NCBI RefSeq assembly: GCF_017355265.1 | Contig: NZ_JADIJQ010000007.1 | Coordinates: 1-64,000 of the forward strand | Origin: Tessaracoccus sp. SD287 | GTDB taxonomy: Bacteria > Actinomycetota > Actinomycetes > Propionibacteriales > Propionibacteriaceae | Length of the DNA: 64,000 bases | Direction of reading: 5' to 3' | Shown: positions 1 through 11,181 of the stretch, in pieces | How positions within the stretch are numbered: the stretch's first letter is position 1 | Layout of the letters: each line of letters starts with the position of its first letter | Notes under the pieces: model-generated | What the model was told of the DNA's origin: nothing | Databases searched by the model: none | Seen by the model: only the letters and a program-made list of their open reading frames with translations | Translations under genes and position numbers: made by a program

Positions 1-103
1 CCGCAGCCTTGATCTGGACGGCGATCTCGCCGGGCCCGGGCTTGCCCTCGGGAACGTCCTCGAGTCGCAGGTCTCCGGGTCCGTGGAACATGTAGGCGCG
101 CAT
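1..103 (-). CDS. Zinc-dependent MDR alcohol dehydrogenase, N-terminal fragment
   Basis: Only the first 34 codons lie in the window; the gene runs off the left edge. The start MRAYMFHGPGDLRLEDVPEG followed by a PGPGEI segment is the typical N-terminal beta-strand region of medium-chain zinc dehydrogenases (sorbitol or threonine dehydrogenase-like). It lies 43 bp downstream of the glycerol-3-phosphate-dehydrogenase-like gene on the same strand, so it is probably the third gene of the kinase operon. An oxidation step on a polyol or sugar is the inferred role. The catalytic zinc and NAD-binding residues are outside the window, so the substrate cannot be judged. Confidence 0.7.
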   Translation of the reverse strand, partial: MRAYMFHGPGDLRLEDVPEGKPGPGEIAVQIKAA

Positions 104-146
104 GAAGATCTCCTCTTTCTCAGGTGGGGTCAGTGGCGGGGTGGGG

Positions 147-1199
147 TCAGGGGCGGGGGGCGGCTGGACGGACGGCCTGGTTGACCAGTTCCTCGTAGTT
201 GGGGGCATCGTCGGCGACGATGGCCCGCACGGCCGCCAGCAGCGGCAGCTTTTCGGTGAGGCTGGGGTCGGTCTGCTGCACCAGTTGGACGGCCAGTCCG
301 ACGGCGTTGACGCCCTCGACGGTCTGCTCCAGTTCGTCCATGGTCTTCAGCGCGGCGAAGGCTCCCTCGCCGCGGCCGATGCGCACCCCATAGACCTTGT
401 TGCGTCCGGACAGGCCGGTCACCTCCAGGTCGCCGACACCGGCCAGGCCGAAGGCGGTCTCGGGACGGGCACCCAGTGCCTGGCCCAGCAACGACATCTC
501 GCGCACGGCCTGGGCGAACGTCGCCGCCTTCATGTTGTGGTGGGGGCGTCCCCGCAGTTCACCCAGCCCGTCGGCGATGCCCAGGGCGATGGCGTAGACA
601 TTCTTCATGGGTGCGCAGATCTCGACGCCGACCTCGTCATCGGTCGGCTCGGGGCAGTAGCGCTCCGAGCGGGCCTCGCCGGCGTACTTGGTGGCCACCG
701 ACAGGTCGCTGCACCCGTAAATGGTGGCGGTTGCCTCACCGGCAGCGCACTCGTTGGCCTTGACGGGGCCGGCAATGGCAACAATGGGCGGCAGCTGCAC
801 GCCCTTGGCCGCCGCCAACCGGCGCAGGCCGGTGGGCAGCAGCTCGATCGTCCCATCGGCGTTTTCGTAGAACCCCTTCGAGGTGAGCCACAGCGCCTCG
901 GCCGCGACGATGCCGTCCAGCGCCATCTCGGCGACCTTCGGGACACCGACGGAGCTGACGGACAGGACCACGACCTGGGCGCCGGACAGGGCCGCGTCCA
1001 GCTGGTCGGACCGGAAGGTCTTCACCGCCGGGTCGATGACGACGTCGATGCGCGGATGCGGGGTGCCCGCCTCGATGGCATCGATGAGGTGGTCATCCAG
1101 CCAGGTGCCCCACAGGTTGACGTCCCAGCCTGCGCGGACCAGGGCATTGGCGAGGCCGGAACCCATTGCTCCGGCGCCCAGAATCGTGATCGTGCTCAC
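147..1199 (-). CDS. NAD(P)-dependent glycerol-3-phosphate dehydrogenase family protein
   Basis: The 350-residue protein has the family layout. The N-terminal Rossmann motif GAGAMGSG begins at residue 8. A central PMKNVYAIALG segment carries the conserved lysine, and a C-terminal GLAGVGDLEVTG block follows. Family members interconvert a keto-phosphate and a polyol phosphate such as DHAP and sn-glycerol-3-phosphate. Here the gene sits 53 bp downstream of an FGGY kinase and just upstream of a zinc dehydrogenase. A catabolic role on a phosphorylated polyol made by the kinase is therefore more likely than lipid biosynthesis. The ATG at 1199 is the only good start. The exact substrate is unknown. 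Confidence 0.85.
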   Translation of the reverse strand: MSTITILGAGAMGSGLANALVRAGWDVNLWGTWLDDHLIDAIEAGTPHPRIDVVIDPAVKTFRSDQLDAALSGAQVVVLSVSSVGVPKVAEMALDGIVAAEALWLTSKGFYENADGTIELLPTGLRRLAAAKGVQLPPIVAIAGPVKANECAAGEATATIYGCSDLSVATKYAGEARSERYCPEPTDDEVGVEICAPMKNVYAIALGIADGLGELRGRPHHNMKAATFAQAVREMSLLGQALGARPETAFGLAGVGDLEVTGLSGRNKVYGVRIGRGEGAFAALKTMDELEQTVEGVNAVGLAVQLVQQTDPSLTEKLPLLAAVRAIVADDAPNYEELVNQAVRPAAPRP

Positions 1200-1252
1200 G
1201 TGATGTGCCTTTCAGTTGATGTGGTCGGGGTCGTGACGCCGGTGAGCGGTGC

Positions 1253-2803
1253 TCACTCGACGTCGGCGACCTCGGCATCGGGGTACTTGGTGGCGAAGGC
1301 CTGCAGCGCGTCGGTGCTCTCCTTGAGGGCGTGGTACAACTTGCCCTGGATCTCACCGAGCTCGGCGTAGACGTCCTTCTTGGACTCGTCCGGCTCGGTC
1401 ACGTCGCCGAAGCGGGCCATCTTCTCGGCCGCGGTGGCGATCGAGGTGTCGCCGTAGACGCCGGTCGAGGCCATGGCCAGGACGCCGGCGCCCAGCGCCG
1501 AGATCTCGTCCTCGAGGCAGGCCGTGATCGGCAGGCCCGAGGTGTCGGCCATGATCTGGCGCCACAGCGGGGACCGGACGCCGCCACCCATGGCGCGCAC
1601 GGTGGTCACCTTGGTGCCGGTGCCCTCCTCCATGCCGCGCAGCGAGCGGGCCATCTCCAGACCGATCGCCTCCAGCAGCGAGCGGTACATCGACCCGCGA
1701 CCATGCGACCCGCGCCAGCCGACGACCGCGCCGCGGGCGATTGGGTCCCAGTGGGGGCTCTGCACGGCGTTCCAGTAGGGCAGCGTGACCAGGCCACCGG
1801 AGCCGGGGGCCCGCTCGGCCGCGATGCGCTCCAGCTTGGGGTCGGGACGCCCACCCAGCTCGGGGTTACCGAAGGCGGTGCGGTACCAGGTGGGCAAGAA
1901 GGCACCCGAGGACTGCAGCAGCTCCAGGATGAAGGTGTCGGGGATGCCGCCGGCCAGGGTCCGGTACACCGGTCCGAAGGCGTACTCACGCGACATGACG
2001 CCGGCGACCACCGCGGTGCCGAGGTTCATGTACAGCACCTCGGGGTCGACGGCAGCGGCACCGATGCCGGCGGCCTGTCCGTCGCCCAGCCCGGCGATCA
2101 GGGCCACCTGCTGGCTCAGGCCCCAGGTGTCCAGCACGCTGTTCTTGATGTAGCCCAGCATTTCGCCCGGCTTGGAAAGCTCGGCCATCTGGTCCTCGCG
2201 GACGCCGGCGATGTCCAGCAGCTTCTGGTCGTAGGTCTGCTCGGCAATGTTGAACAGGCCCAGCGAGTCGGCGCAGGCCACCGAGTCCTTCCACTCGCCC
2301 AGCAGCTTGTAGACCAGGTAGGCGTGCACGTTGACGACGCGGTCGGCGCCCTCCAGGACACCGGGCTCGTTCTCCTTGACCCAGGCCATCTTGTAGATGG
2401 CGGGGGTGACGTCGGCCGGCTTGCCGGACAGCTCCCAGATCTCCTGGCTGCCGTACCTCTTGATCTGGTCGGCCGCCCGAATGTCGAGCCACAGGATGCC
2501 GTTGCGCAGCGGGGTGCCGTCCTCGGTGAAGGGGGCAAAGGTCTCGCGCTGGTGGGTGATGCCCATCGCGACGATGCGTTCCTTGTCGGCATTGCTCAGC
2601 TGGGCGATGGCAGCGGTGACGGCCTCATTGGTCGAGTTCCACCATGCCAGCGGGTCGTGCTCGCCGTAGCCCTGCTTGGGCTGCTTCAGGATGATGTCGC
2701 GCTTGCCGAGAGCCAGCACCTTGCCTTCGGTGTCGACGATGATCGCCTTGCTCGACGTGGTCGACGAGTCAACAGCTATGACCAGGGGGTCGGATGTGGA
2801 CAT
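1253..2803 (-). CDS. FGGY-family carbohydrate (polyol) kinase
   Basis: This is a 516-residue ATP-dependent sugar or polyol kinase. The N-terminal phosphate loop begins with D12 (AVDSSTTSSKA), the catalytic-base segment GLGDGQAAGIG contains D241, and the C-terminal adenosine motif is MGGGVRSPLW. The ATG at 2803 is chosen because GAGGTG precedes it by five bases and because homology begins there; the frame stays open about 150 bp upstream but that part looks non-coding. It is the first gene of an operon with a G3P-dehydrogenase-like protein and a zinc dehydrogenase. Glycerol, erythritol, xylulose or another polyol are all possible substrates and the sequence does not decide between them. Upstream palindromic sites suggest repressor control. 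Confidence 0.88.
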   Translation of the reverse strand: MSTSDPLVIAVDSSTTSSKAIIVDTEGKVLALGKRDIILKQPKQGYGEHDPLAWWNSTNEAVTAAIAQLSNADKERIVAMGITHQRETFAPFTEDGTPLRNGILWLDIRAADQIKRYGSQEIWELSGKPADVTPAIYKMAWVKENEPGVLEGADRVVNVHAYLVYKLLGEWKDSVACADSLGLFNIAEQTYDQKLLDIAGVREDQMAELSKPGEMLGYIKNSVLDTWGLSQQVALIAGLGDGQAAGIGAAAVDPEVLYMNLGTAVVAGVMSREYAFGPVYRTLAGGIPDTFILELLQSSGAFLPTWYRTAFGNPELGGRPDPKLERIAAERAPGSGGLVTLPYWNAVQSPHWDPIARGAVVGWRGSHGRGSMYRSLLEAIGLEMARSLRGMEEGTGTKVTTVRAMGGGVRSPLWRQIMADTSGLPITACLEDEISALGAGVLAMASTGVYGDTSIATAAEKMARFGDVTEPDESKKDVYAELGEIQGKLYHALKESTDALQAFATKYPDAEVADVE

Positions 2804-2814
2804 GTAGCACCTCA

Positions 2815-2934
2815 AATCAACATTGATTCCTGAACTCGTCCGACCCTCGGTCGTCCGGAGAGCCCCTGTCCGAGGGTCGCTCTGTTCTGATTCAAACATA
2901 CTCTGTGGTGAATCCACCATCCTTACTGATTCAA
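2815..2934 (-). promoter_or_regulatory. Operator-rich upstream region of the kinase operon
   Basis: Just upstream of the kinase start is a perfect AATCAA-CA-TTGATT palindrome (2815-2828). TGATTC recurs within TGATTCAA at 2888-2895 and 2927-2934. Between them lies a perfect 10-bp inverted repeat CGACCCTCGG/CCGAGGGTCG (2841-2850 and 2870-2879). The repeated TGATTCAA box looks like a regulator binding site. No regulator gene is adjacent inside the window, so the factor is unknown. Confidence 0.45.
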
Positions 2935-2985
2935 CTGCACACTTGTTCAGCACCGATGAACCAACGTGCCGCGCCGGAACGACGA

Positions 2986-3010
2986 ACGCCCCCGCGCGAG
3001 GCGGGGGCGT
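2986..3010 (-). terminator. Hairpin terminator after glycogen phosphorylase
   Basis: A perfect 10-bp GC stem (ACGCCCCCGC, 2986-2995, with 3001-3010) and a 5-base loop lie 36 bp past the phosphorylase stop codon on the minus strand. A short T-containing stretch follows. It fits an actinobacterial intrinsic terminator that separates this gene from the kinase operon. Confidence 0.7.
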
Positions 3011-3046
3011 CCGGGTCGTCAGGCCAGCCGGTGGGACTGCTGCGGT

Positions 3047-5593
<2,547 letters not shown>

Positions 5594-5725
5594 GAATATT
5601 CCTTTGCTGCTTGGTGGGGCTGCCTTCTCCGGCGGGCGCGCGAGCACGCCCGAAAGGTGCAGTCCGGGTCATGCCCAGATTTCCATAGTCAAGGGCCAGA
5701 CACCAATGGGTCCGGCGCCCGCTGC

Positions 5726-6724
5726 TCAGGACAACAGGTCCAGCAGGGCCGCTTCCAACGCGCGTTGGCGGGCCTCGGGGCTGCGGTGCCTGCGGGCGGC
5801 GGCAGCGACGATCGTCTGCCCGGCCTGGTAGCGGTCGATGATGCGGGGGTCGACGTAGGACGCGCGCGCCATCGTCGGTGTGTTTCCCAGGTAGTGCGAC
5901 ACCTCGGTGACGGCATGCCGGATGGCCCGTTGACGCGAGGTCTTGGTGGTGCCGGGCTCCTCGGACAGGGCCAATGACTCGGCGGCGATGACCCCGGCAT
6001 GCCAGGTGCGGAAGTCCTTGGCCGTCAGGGTGCCGTCGAAGAGGTCAGCCAGGTAGGCGTTCACGTCACTCGAGGTCAGTTCCCGCCAGTCCTCACCCTC
6101 GCGGTGGGCCAGCAGACGGCTGCTTCCATCGCGACGTCGGCGCATCACCTCCAGCGCCTCGACCACGGCGGGGTCGTCGACGCCAATGGTGTGGGAGACC
6201 CCGGACTTGCCAATGAACGAGAAGACCAGCTGGTCGCCCTGCCGGCGGACGTGTTCGCGCAGCAGCGTGGTCAGCCCGAAGGAGCCGTGGGCATCGGTGT
6301 AGGCGTCATTGCCGATGCGGAAGTAGCCGACGTCGAGCAGACGTACGGCCGCGGCGCAGGCACGCGTCAGCGGCATCCCCTCGGCGGCCAGGTCCTTGGC
6401 GATGGTGCGCCTGGCCCGGGGCAGCAGCTGGGCGGCCTGCTGGACCCGGTCGAACTTCGACCGGTCGCGCCGCACCCGCCACTGGGGGTGGTACAGGTAC
6501 TGCCGGCGGCCGGCGTCATCGGTGCCGGTGGCCTGCAGGTGTCCGTGGGGCAGCGGGCAGATCCACACGTCGGTCCACGCCGGGGGGATCGCCAATGACC
6601 TGATCCGCTCGAGCGCCTCCTTGGGCAGTGCCGCGCCGGACTCGTCGCGGTAGCTGAAGCCCTTGCCGGCGCGACGCCGGGTCCAGCCCGGTTGGCTGGG
6701 CGAGACCCGCTTGAGCCGTGTCAT
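5726..6724 (-). CDS. DNA topoisomerase IB (poxvirus-like)
   Basis: A 332-residue type IB topoisomerase that relaxes supercoils through a 3'-phosphotyrosine. The active-site tyrosine is Y290 in GNTPTMARASYVDPRIID. Other family landmarks are YFRIGNDAY (arginine), SFIGKSGVSH (lysine) and FRTWHAGVIAAE (histidine). The length matches the compact bacterial enzymes. It is monocistronic and divergent from the symporter gene. The ATG at 6724 begins the conserved N-terminal region, and no strong ribosome-binding site is obvious. Confidence 0.93.
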   Translation of the reverse strand: MTRLKRVSPSQPGWTRRRAGKGFSYRDESGAALPKEALERIRSLAIPPAWTDVWICPLPHGHLQATGTDDAGRRQYLYHPQWRVRRDRSKFDRVQQAAQLLPRARRTIAKDLAAEGMPLTRACAAAVRLLDVGYFRIGNDAYTDAHGSFGLTTLLREHVRRQGDQLVFSFIGKSGVSHTIGVDDPAVVEALEVMRRRRDGSSRLLAHREGEDWRELTSSDVNAYLADLFDGTLTAKDFRTWHAGVIAAESLALSEEPGTTKTSRQRAIRHAVTEVSHYLGNTPTMARASYVDPRIIDRYQAGQTIVAAAARRHRSPEARQRALEAALLDLLS

Positions 6725-7046
6725 GGGGTGAGGCTAGTCCGTCACCGCAACCCACCAACGGGAATAGAGGTCCTTGGTCGGGTGTTGCCCTGCTGAACGG
6801 GCGCGCCGGGTGCCCATCCTGGGCAGGGAGTCGAGCATGGGGTTGTGGCGTTGTCTGCACGTCGACCTCGTGCGCCACGACAGTTCCCTCTGTCGCTGAG
6901 CGCTCTGTCGCTGAGCAACCCCTGAGGGTGCAACCCCCGGTTGCACCACCACACGCCACCCCTGAGCTGCGGCTCGCCCTGCGGCATGCCCGCACCCCTC
7001 GTGCTCCCGACCCGGGTCGGGACAACCATCGCTGTGAAAGGCCACC
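6725..7046. other. Structured intergenic region between topoisomerase IB and symporter
   Basis: This 322-bp divergent gap has no convincing gene. It contains the hairpin TGCCCA-tcc-TGGGCA (6811-6825) and a GTTGTGGCG/CGCCACGAC inverted repeat (6842-6850 with 6873-6881, one mismatch). A 14-bp direct repeat CTCTGTCGCTGAGC occurs at 6888-6901 and 6903-6916. A perfect 9-bp hairpin GGTGCAACC/GGTTGCACC with a 3-base loop lies at 6927-6947. The last two may form part of the symporter leader RNA. Confidence 0.55.
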
Positions 7047-8444
7047 ATGTCCACCCATTCCCCCACCTCGGCGCCGCTCGCGGACGGTCATCCTGACACC
7101 CCCGAGAGCAGCCAGCCGGTGGCCAAGAAGAAGCGGATCCCGTTCTGGGCCCAGGTCTTCCTCGGTCTGGCCATCGGCATCGTGCTCGGCTTCCTTGCCC
7201 GCACGTTCGAGCTCGACTGGCTCGTCGAGACCCTGACCATCGTCGGCAGCAGCTTCGTGACCCTGCTGCGCGTGATCGTCGTCCCCCTGGTGCTGTTCGC
7301 GATGATCGTCAGCATCACCCAGCTGCGCCAGGTGGCCAATGCTGCCCGGCTCGCCGTCCAGACCCTGATCTGGTTCAGCATCACCGCCCTGGTCAGTGTC
7401 GTCATCGGCATTGGCATCGGCGTCCTCACCGACCCCGGCAGGCGGGCCAGCATCGGCACCGAGAACGCCCGCGCCGTGGCCACCCAGGGCGGCTGGTTGG
7501 ACTTCCTGAAGTCCCTGGTGCCCGGCAACATCCTCGGCGCCAGCGTCAACTCCACCGCCACCAGCACCGAGAGTGCGGTGCAGGTGTCGAGCTCGCTGAG
7601 CTTCAACGTCCTGCAGATCGTCATCATTGGCATCGCGCTGGGCGCGGCCGCGCTGGCCGTCGGCAAGAAGGCCGAACCGTTCGTCAACCTGAGCGAGTCG
7701 ATCCTCGAGGTGCTCCAGAAGCTCGTCTGGTGGGTCATCCTGCTGGCTCCCATCGGTTCGGCCGCACTGATCGGACGTGCCGTCGCGAGCTACGGCTGGG
7801 ACCTGGTCGCGCCGCTGGGCGTGTTCACCCTCGACGTCTACCTTGGCTGCGCCCTGGTGATGTTCGGGCTCTACCCGGTGCTGCTGAAGCTGCACGGCCT
7901 GAGCGTGCGACGGTTCTTCGCCGGCGCCTGGGACGCCATCACCCTGGCGTTCGTCTCGCGTTCGTCGGTGGGCACCCTGCCGGTCACCCGTCACGCCCTG
8001 GTGAACAAGCTCGGCGTGCCCAGTGAGTACGCCTCCTTCGCCGCACCGCTGGGGGCCACCACCAAGATGGACGGCTGCGCCGCGATCTACCCGGCCCTGG
8101 CCGCGATCACCGTGGCGCAGTTGTTCGGAATCCAGCTCGGCCTGACCGACTACCTGCTGATCGCCTTCGTCGCGGTCGTCGGGTCGGCTGCCACCGCTGG
8201 TCTCACCGGCGCCATCGTGATGCTGACGCTGACCCTGTCCACCCTGGGGCTGCCCCTGGAGGGTGTGGGCCTGCTGCTGGCCATCGACCCGATCCTCGAC
8301 ATGGCCCGCACCGCCACCAATGTGGCCGGGCAGGCCCTGGTGCCGGTGATTGTGTCGGCGCGCAACAAGATCCTCAACCGTCGCCTGTACGACGGTGAGG
8401 ACGTCATCGAGGCCAGCACGGACCGCACCCTGGTCACTGCCTGA
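7047..8444 (+). CDS. Dicarboxylate/amino-acid:cation symporter (DAACS family)
   Basis: A 465-residue secondary transporter of the GltP/DctA fold. After about 28 hydrophilic residues come several hydrophobic membrane segments. Hallmarks are the serine-rich hairpin VSRSSVGTLPVT and the cation/substrate segment PLGATTKMDGCAAIYPALAA (HP1 and TM7 equivalents). It imports glutamate, aspartate, serine/threonine or C4-dicarboxylates with Na+ or H+; the exact substrate cannot be read from sequence. GAAAGG precedes the ATG by seven bases. It is followed by a strong terminator and preceded by a structured leader region. Confidence 0.92.
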   Translation: MSTHSPTSAPLADGHPDTPESSQPVAKKKRIPFWAQVFLGLAIGIVLGFLARTFELDWLVETLTIVGSSFVTLLRVIVVPLVLFAMIVSITQLRQVANAARLAVQTLIWFSITALVSVVIGIGIGVLTDPGRRASIGTENARAVATQGGWLDFLKSLVPGNILGASVNSTATSTESAVQVSSSLSFNVLQIVIIGIALGAAALAVGKKAEPFVNLSESILEVLQKLVWWVILLAPIGSAALIGRAVASYGWDLVAPLGVFTLDVYLGCALVMFGLYPVLLKLHGLSVRRFFAGAWDAITLAFVSRSSVGTLPVTRHALVNKLGVPSEYASFAAPLGATTKMDGCAAIYPALAAITVAQLFGIQLGLTDYLLIAFVAVVGSAATAGLTGAIVMLTLTLSTLGLPLEGVGLLLAIDPILDMARTATNVAGQALVPVIVSARNKILNRRLYDGEDVIEASTDRTLVTA

Positions 8445-8449
8445 TCGAC

Positions 8450-8475
8450 GCGCGCGCCCCTGCGGGGGCGCGCGC
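8450..8475 (+). terminator. Strong hairpin terminator after the symporter
   Basis: A perfect 11-bp stem GCGCGCGCCCC/GGGGCGCGCGC with loop TGCG begins 5 bp after the symporter stop. No long T tract follows, as is common in high-GC actinobacteria. Confidence 0.75.
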
Positions 8476-8509
8476 CGGGGTGAACCGGCCGCATGGTTGG
8501 GTGGACGCC

Positions 8510-9763
8510 ATGTCGCTGATCACCACCCGACCGGTCACTGCCTCCGAGTACGAGCACTGGGCCCGGGTCGTGGCGGACGCGCAGGGACGTGACCATGACG
8601 ACCACAGCCTGGCCCGGCTGCGTGCGGTGATCGACCTGGACCGCACCAGGGCAGCCTTCGAGGGCGCCGACCCGGTCGGCGGCATCACGGTCATCCCGCG
8701 CGAGATGACCATGCCGGGCGGTCTGAGCGAAGCGGTCGCCGGCATCGCCAACCCGGCCGTCGCCCCCACGCACCGTCGCCGCGGGGTCTTCTCCCAGCTC
8801 GTCCGCGAGCTGTTCACCGACATGTACGAGCACCGCCGTGAGGCGATCGCGGTGCTCAGTTCCCACCAGGCGGAGGCCTACACCCGCTTCGGGTTCGGGA
8901 TGGCCCTGCAGACCGCCCTGCTCCACGGCCCGACCAGCGCCATGGGCTTTCGTCCCGATGTCGAGCTGGGAGCAGGACGGGTGACCCTGGTCGACCTCGC
9001 CACTGCGGGCGGCCTGCTGCCGCGGATCCACCAGCGGGCACGGCAGATGAATGTGGGGTGGGTCGAGCGTTCAGCGGCGAACTGGGACCGGATGATCGCC
9101 GACGCGGCCGCACCGGTGCCGGGGCTGACCGCCGCCCGGGTGGCCATCCACTGGGACGTCGACGGGCTGCCGCAGGGCTACGCGTTCTACCGCTTCGAGG
9201 TCGGCGCCGGGCACGGCGGGCGCAACCGCACCGGCCTGGTGGTGCCCGAACTGGTGGCCGTCCACCGCTCGTCCTACGGCCAGTTGTGGCGGTTCCTGCT
9301 TGACCTGGACGCGGCCGACTGGGTGCGCGCCGAATGTGCCCCCGACGAGCCACTGCAGTACATGGTCAACGACCCCGAGGCGCTGGACTGGACGATCCGC
9401 GACGGGTTGGCGGTGCGGCTGGTCGACGTCCCCCGCGCCCTCTCGTCGCGACGCTACGCCACCCCCGTCGACGTCGTCTTCGAGGTGGTGGACCACCTGT
9501 GCGATTGGAACCACGGCAGGTTCCGGCTGCAGGCCGACGAGCGTGGCGCCGTCTGTGCCCGCAGCCACACCGACGAACCCGACCTGCAGCTGTCGGTCTC
9601 GGCGCTGGGGGCCGCGTTGCTGGGCGGAGTGTCCCTGGTGTCCCTGGCGCTGGCCGGCCGGGTGATCACCCGCAACCCCGTGGTGCTCCAGACGGCGTCG
9701 GTCGCCATGCGGGGCTTCCGCGAACCGGGGTGCCCGTCCCAGACGAGCTGGCCCTGGTACTGA
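8510..9763 (+). CDS. Eis-like GNAT N-acetyltransferase
   Basis: A 417-residue protein with the Eis layout: an N-terminal GNAT domain, a second GNAT-like domain and a C-terminal sterol-carrier-like domain. The acetyl-CoA loop VAPTHRRRG is at residues 84-92. Y124 in AYTRFGFG matches the catalytic tyrosine of Eis. The chain ends in an aromatic residue (Tyr), matching the C-terminal carboxylate used as base in the family. Eis proteins acetylate amines such as aminoglycosides or peptides; the natural substrate here is unknown. The ATG at 8510 is preferred, with an in-frame GTG at 8480 right after the terminator as alternative. Confidence 0.85.
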   Translation: MSLITTRPVTASEYEHWARVVADAQGRDHDDHSLARLRAVIDLDRTRAAFEGADPVGGITVIPREMTMPGGLSEAVAGIANPAVAPTHRRRGVFSQLVRELFTDMYEHRREAIAVLSSHQAEAYTRFGFGMALQTALLHGPTSAMGFRPDVELGAGRVTLVDLATAGGLLPRIHQRARQMNVGWVERSAANWDRMIADAAAPVPGLTAARVAIHWDVDGLPQGYAFYRFEVGAGHGGRNRTGLVVPELVAVHRSSYGQLWRFLLDLDAADWVRAECAPDEPLQYMVNDPEALDWTIRDGLAVRLVDVPRALSSRRYATPVDVVFEVVDHLCDWNHGRFRLQADERGAVCARSHTDEPDLQLSVSALGAALLGGVSLVSLALAGRVITRNPVVLQTASVAMRGFREPGCPSQTSWPWY

Positions 9764-9825
9764 TCGGTGCTGGCACCGGGCGACGGGTGCCCGATGGCGA
9801 GCCGCGCCCGCTAGCGTTGGCGGGC

Positions 9826-11118
9826 ATGGAGCAGGCGAGCGCATCGGGCCCGGCTGAGGTCGATCTGAGCGACCTCACCGTCCTGGTGGTCAGCACGTCG
9901 ATCACGGCGCACGTGCTCAATGCCAACCTGCCCGTGCGGGGCCTGGTGGCGAGCGGGGCGACGGTGCTGTGGGTGCTGCCGGAGCGCTGGGCCGGGCATG
10001 CGGCCAGTACCGGGGCCCGTCCGTTGGACGCCCTGGACGCTGACGTCGTCGGCCGGGAGCCTGGGCGCTGGGTCGCGAGCGGTGGACTGGCCGGCCTGTC
10101 CTGCATCCGCAGCCTCTACCGAGACGCCCTGACCGGCCCCGCCGAAGGCCAGGCCCGACAGGTGCGCCGACTGGTGCGCGAGCATCGGGTCGACGTGGTG
10201 CTGTCGGATTCACTGATGTTCGCCGCCGGCATTGCCGCCGACGCCGAGGACGTCGTGTGGGTCACCTTCGGCGACGGACCGCTGCAGTGGCCCGACCCGG
10301 ACCTGCCCCCCTTCGGTACGGGCCTGTCGCCGATGGCCGGACCCGCCGGACGACATCGCAACCGGAACGTGCGGCGGGTGGTCGACCGGCATCTCTTCGC
10401 GCCGGCACTGACCCAGCTGAACCAGGCCCGCCGGGCCCACGGGCTGGGGCCGGTGGCCGACCTGCTGACCGCCGGGGTGTCCCGGCGACTGCACCTGCAG
10501 GGGTGCGCTCCCGGCTTCGAGTACCCGCGCACCCACACCCCGGGGTTCATCCGCTACGTCGGCGCACTGGGTCCCGGGCCCGGGTTCGCCCCGCCGTTGC
10601 CCCAGCACTGCCGTCGAGGCAGCGACCCACGGCCCCTGGCCCTGGTCACCCAGGGAACCCTGCGTACCGACCCCACCGAACTGGTCGACCCCGCCTGCCG
10701 CGGCTTGGCCAGGGCCGGGTTCAGGGTGCTGGTCGCCGGGCCGGCCGCGCCGTCCAGGGCCGACGGGGCAGTGACCCACGTCCCCCGCGTCGACCTGCCC
10801 GATGCCCTGGCCCACGCCGACCTGCTGGTCACCAATGGCGGCTACACCACGGTGACCCTCGCCCTGGCCGCCGGTGTCGGGGTGCTGCAGTGCGGCGCCA
10901 CCGAGGAGAAGCCGGATGTCGGCGCCCGGCTGCGCCATGCCGGTGTGGGCCGCTCGATCCGCCTGACCCGACCCCCGGCCGCCCTGCTGGCACGGGCCGC
11001 CGTCACGGTGTTCCGCTCACCCGAGCGCCGGGCGGCCTCGGCGCGACTGCGCAGCGAGTTCGCCGCCCTGGACGCCCGCAGCCTGAGCGCCCGGGCGGTG
11101 GGACAGGTGACCGGGTAA
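9826..11118 (+). CDS. UGT/MGT-like glycosyltransferase
   Basis: A 430-residue GT-B fold glycosyltransferase related to the GT1 (UDP-glycosyl or macrolide) family. The N-terminal half begins with a VLVVSTSITAHVLNANLPVRG Rossmann strand and acceptor loop. The C-terminal half has LALVTQGTL, then VPRVDLPDALAHADLLVTNG followed by GYTTVTLALAAGVGVLQCG, the donor nucleotide-sugar motif; the usual histidine of HGG is replaced by N in TNGGY. The start at 9826 (GCGGGC ATG) agrees with homology. It may be co-transcribed with the Eis-like gene 62 bp upstream. Acceptor and sugar are unknown. Confidence 0.8.
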   Translation: MEQASASGPAEVDLSDLTVLVVSTSITAHVLNANLPVRGLVASGATVLWVLPERWAGHAASTGARPLDALDADVVGREPGRWVASGGLAGLSCIRSLYRDALTGPAEGQARQVRRLVREHRVDVVLSDSLMFAAGIAADAEDVVWVTFGDGPLQWPDPDLPPFGTGLSPMAGPAGRHRNRNVRRVVDRHLFAPALTQLNQARRAHGLGPVADLLTAGVSRRLHLQGCAPGFEYPRTHTPGFIRYVGALGPGPGFAPPLPQHCRRGSDPRPLALVTQGTLRTDPTELVDPACRGLARAGFRVLVAGPAAPSRADGAVTHVPRVDLPDALAHADLLVTNGGYTTVTLALAAGVGVLQCGATEEKPDVGARLRHAGVGRSIRLTRPPAALLARAAVTVFRSPERRAASARLRSEFAALDARSLSARAVGQVTG

Positions 11119-11181
11119 GTCACCCGACGAACCGTGCGCCATTGCCGCGAGGTCAGGCGTGGTCGACCTAGGCTGACTCGC

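Noticed and set aside
6888-6916. Short direct repeats as a CRISPR start
   Set aside because: Only two copies with a 1-base gap and no spacers.
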